From the NCBI GenBank assembly GCA_964484125.1, contig CAZAEK010000002.1, forward strand, positions 62,001 to 126,000: 64,000 nt of DNA, written 5' to 3'. The notes under the pieces are model-generated. The model ran no database searches, was not told the origin of the DNA, and was given only the letters and a program-made list of their open reading frames with translations. The DNA comes from DSSM01 sp964484125. Lineage in GTDB: Bacteria; Bacteroidota; Ignavibacteria; Tepidaquicellales; Tepidaquicellaceae. Shown here piece after piece: positions 63,553 through 64,000 of the stretch (the first letter of the stretch is position 1; each line of letters opens with the position of its first letter). The translations under genes and the position numbers were made by a program.

Positions 63553-64000
63553 ATGGATAATTTAACAAAAAAACAGAAAAAAATTCTCGAGTTTATCGAG
63601 AAATATACAAAGGATAATTCTTATCCACCCACCCTGAAAGACATTGCTCAGAAATTTCAACTGACAATTGGTACTATTCAGGATCATGTTTTTGCCTTAC
63701 AAAAAAAAGGTTACCTTGAACGGAAAAAAGATAAGGCAAGGGGATTTAAGGTAATTAAATCATCAGATGGTGCTGATAAACCTCCTGCGAATGAATTAGG
63801 TATGATTCCATTATATGGAAAAGTTGCAGCAGGTGAACCGATTTTTGCAAATGATAATATCAATGGATACGTTGTATTTGAGAAAAATGAAAAAGGGCAT
63901 AAAATACATTTTGCACTTGAAGTTACAGGCGAAAGTATGATTGATTCAGGTATCTATGATGGAGATATTGTCATCGTGAGAAAACAGGATCAGGCAGAAG
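63553..64000 (+). CDS. lexA: LexA repressor (runs off window end)
   Basis: The frame from ATG 63553 stays open for 149 codons to the window edge. The N-terminal winged helix has LTKKQKKILEFIEKYTK and SYPPTLKDIAQKFQLT, the usual LexA start. The self-cleavage site is Ala93-Gly94 (KVAAGEPIF) and the catalytic Ser is Ser128 (VTGESMID). The catalytic Lys and the last 50 or so residues lie outside. LexA represses SOS genes and cleaves itself when RecA is activated. It starts 56 bases after the kinase gene on the same strand. Confidence 0.95.
   Translation, partial: MDNLTKKQKKILEFIEKYTKDNSYPPTLKDIAQKFQLTIGTIQDHVFALQKKGYLERKKDKARGFKVIKSSDGADKPPANELGMIPLYGKVAAGEPIFANDNINGYVVFEKNEKGHKIHFALEVTGESMIDSGIYDGDIVIVRKQDQAE

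Overview
The window is AT-rich bacterial chromosome, densely coding, from a member of the Bacteroidota/Chlorobiota group, most likely an Ignavibacteria-type lineage. The evidence is a giant SprA translocon protein of the type IX secretion system (T9SS), a PorQ/PorV-family outer-membrane protein, a T9SS C-terminal sorting domain containing QNYPNPFNP, and many secreted proteins with Bacteroidota-style signal peptides. There is one tRNA (Arg-TCT). I see no rRNA, CRISPR array, prophage or insertion sequence. TTG starts are frequent and Shine-Dalgarno motifs are rare.

Layout. 1-2.6 kb, minus strand: a truncated family-2 glycoside hydrolase, a phytoene synthase and a short-chain dehydrogenase. 2.8-8.5 kb: the tRNA, a WYL regulator overlapping a PPK2 polyphosphate kinase, a lipoprotein, and a large metallopeptidase/beta-propeller/barrel protein. 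8.8-17.4 kb: sprA, then a nucleoside-salvage set (BMP-type binding lipoprotein, thymidine kinase, cytidine deaminase). 17.5-26.3 kb: a plus-strand housekeeping run (GT9, gcvH, DUF177, rpmF, plsX, a small conserved-looking ORF, rpmB, GT2, tgt, yajC, ribBA, greA, MlaD-like). 26.2-30.8 kb, minus strand: PorQ-like protein, EamA transporter, UbiA-type phosphoribosyltransferase, and a B12-dependent acyl-CoA mutase whose active site looks isobutyryl-CoA-type. 30.9-52 kb: a protein-degradation zone with a POT-like transporter, a tricorn-like S41 protease, a beta-mannosidase, an M16C protease, a T9SS cargo protein, a 26-residue repeat protein and two S9 peptidases. 52-54.7 kb: a FAD-linked oxidase, a thioesterase and nadC.

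54.8-63.5 kb holds the most unusual block. A transmembrane PP2C phosphatase, a periplasmic trypsin-like protease fused across the membrane to an FHA domain, a NamZ-type muramidase, a small secreted protein and a transmembrane Ser/Thr kinase lie in one tight run. The kinase carries a roughly 110-residue periplasmic domain, called here the LYFCE domain. Two genes just upstream encode the same domain alone, once as a lipoprotein and once as a secreted protein. I read this as a complete envelope phospho-signalling system: a kinase with a sensor, a phosphatase, a phosphothreonine reader joined to a protease, a cell-wall enzyme, and free copies of the sensor domain. lexA begins right after it and runs off the window end.
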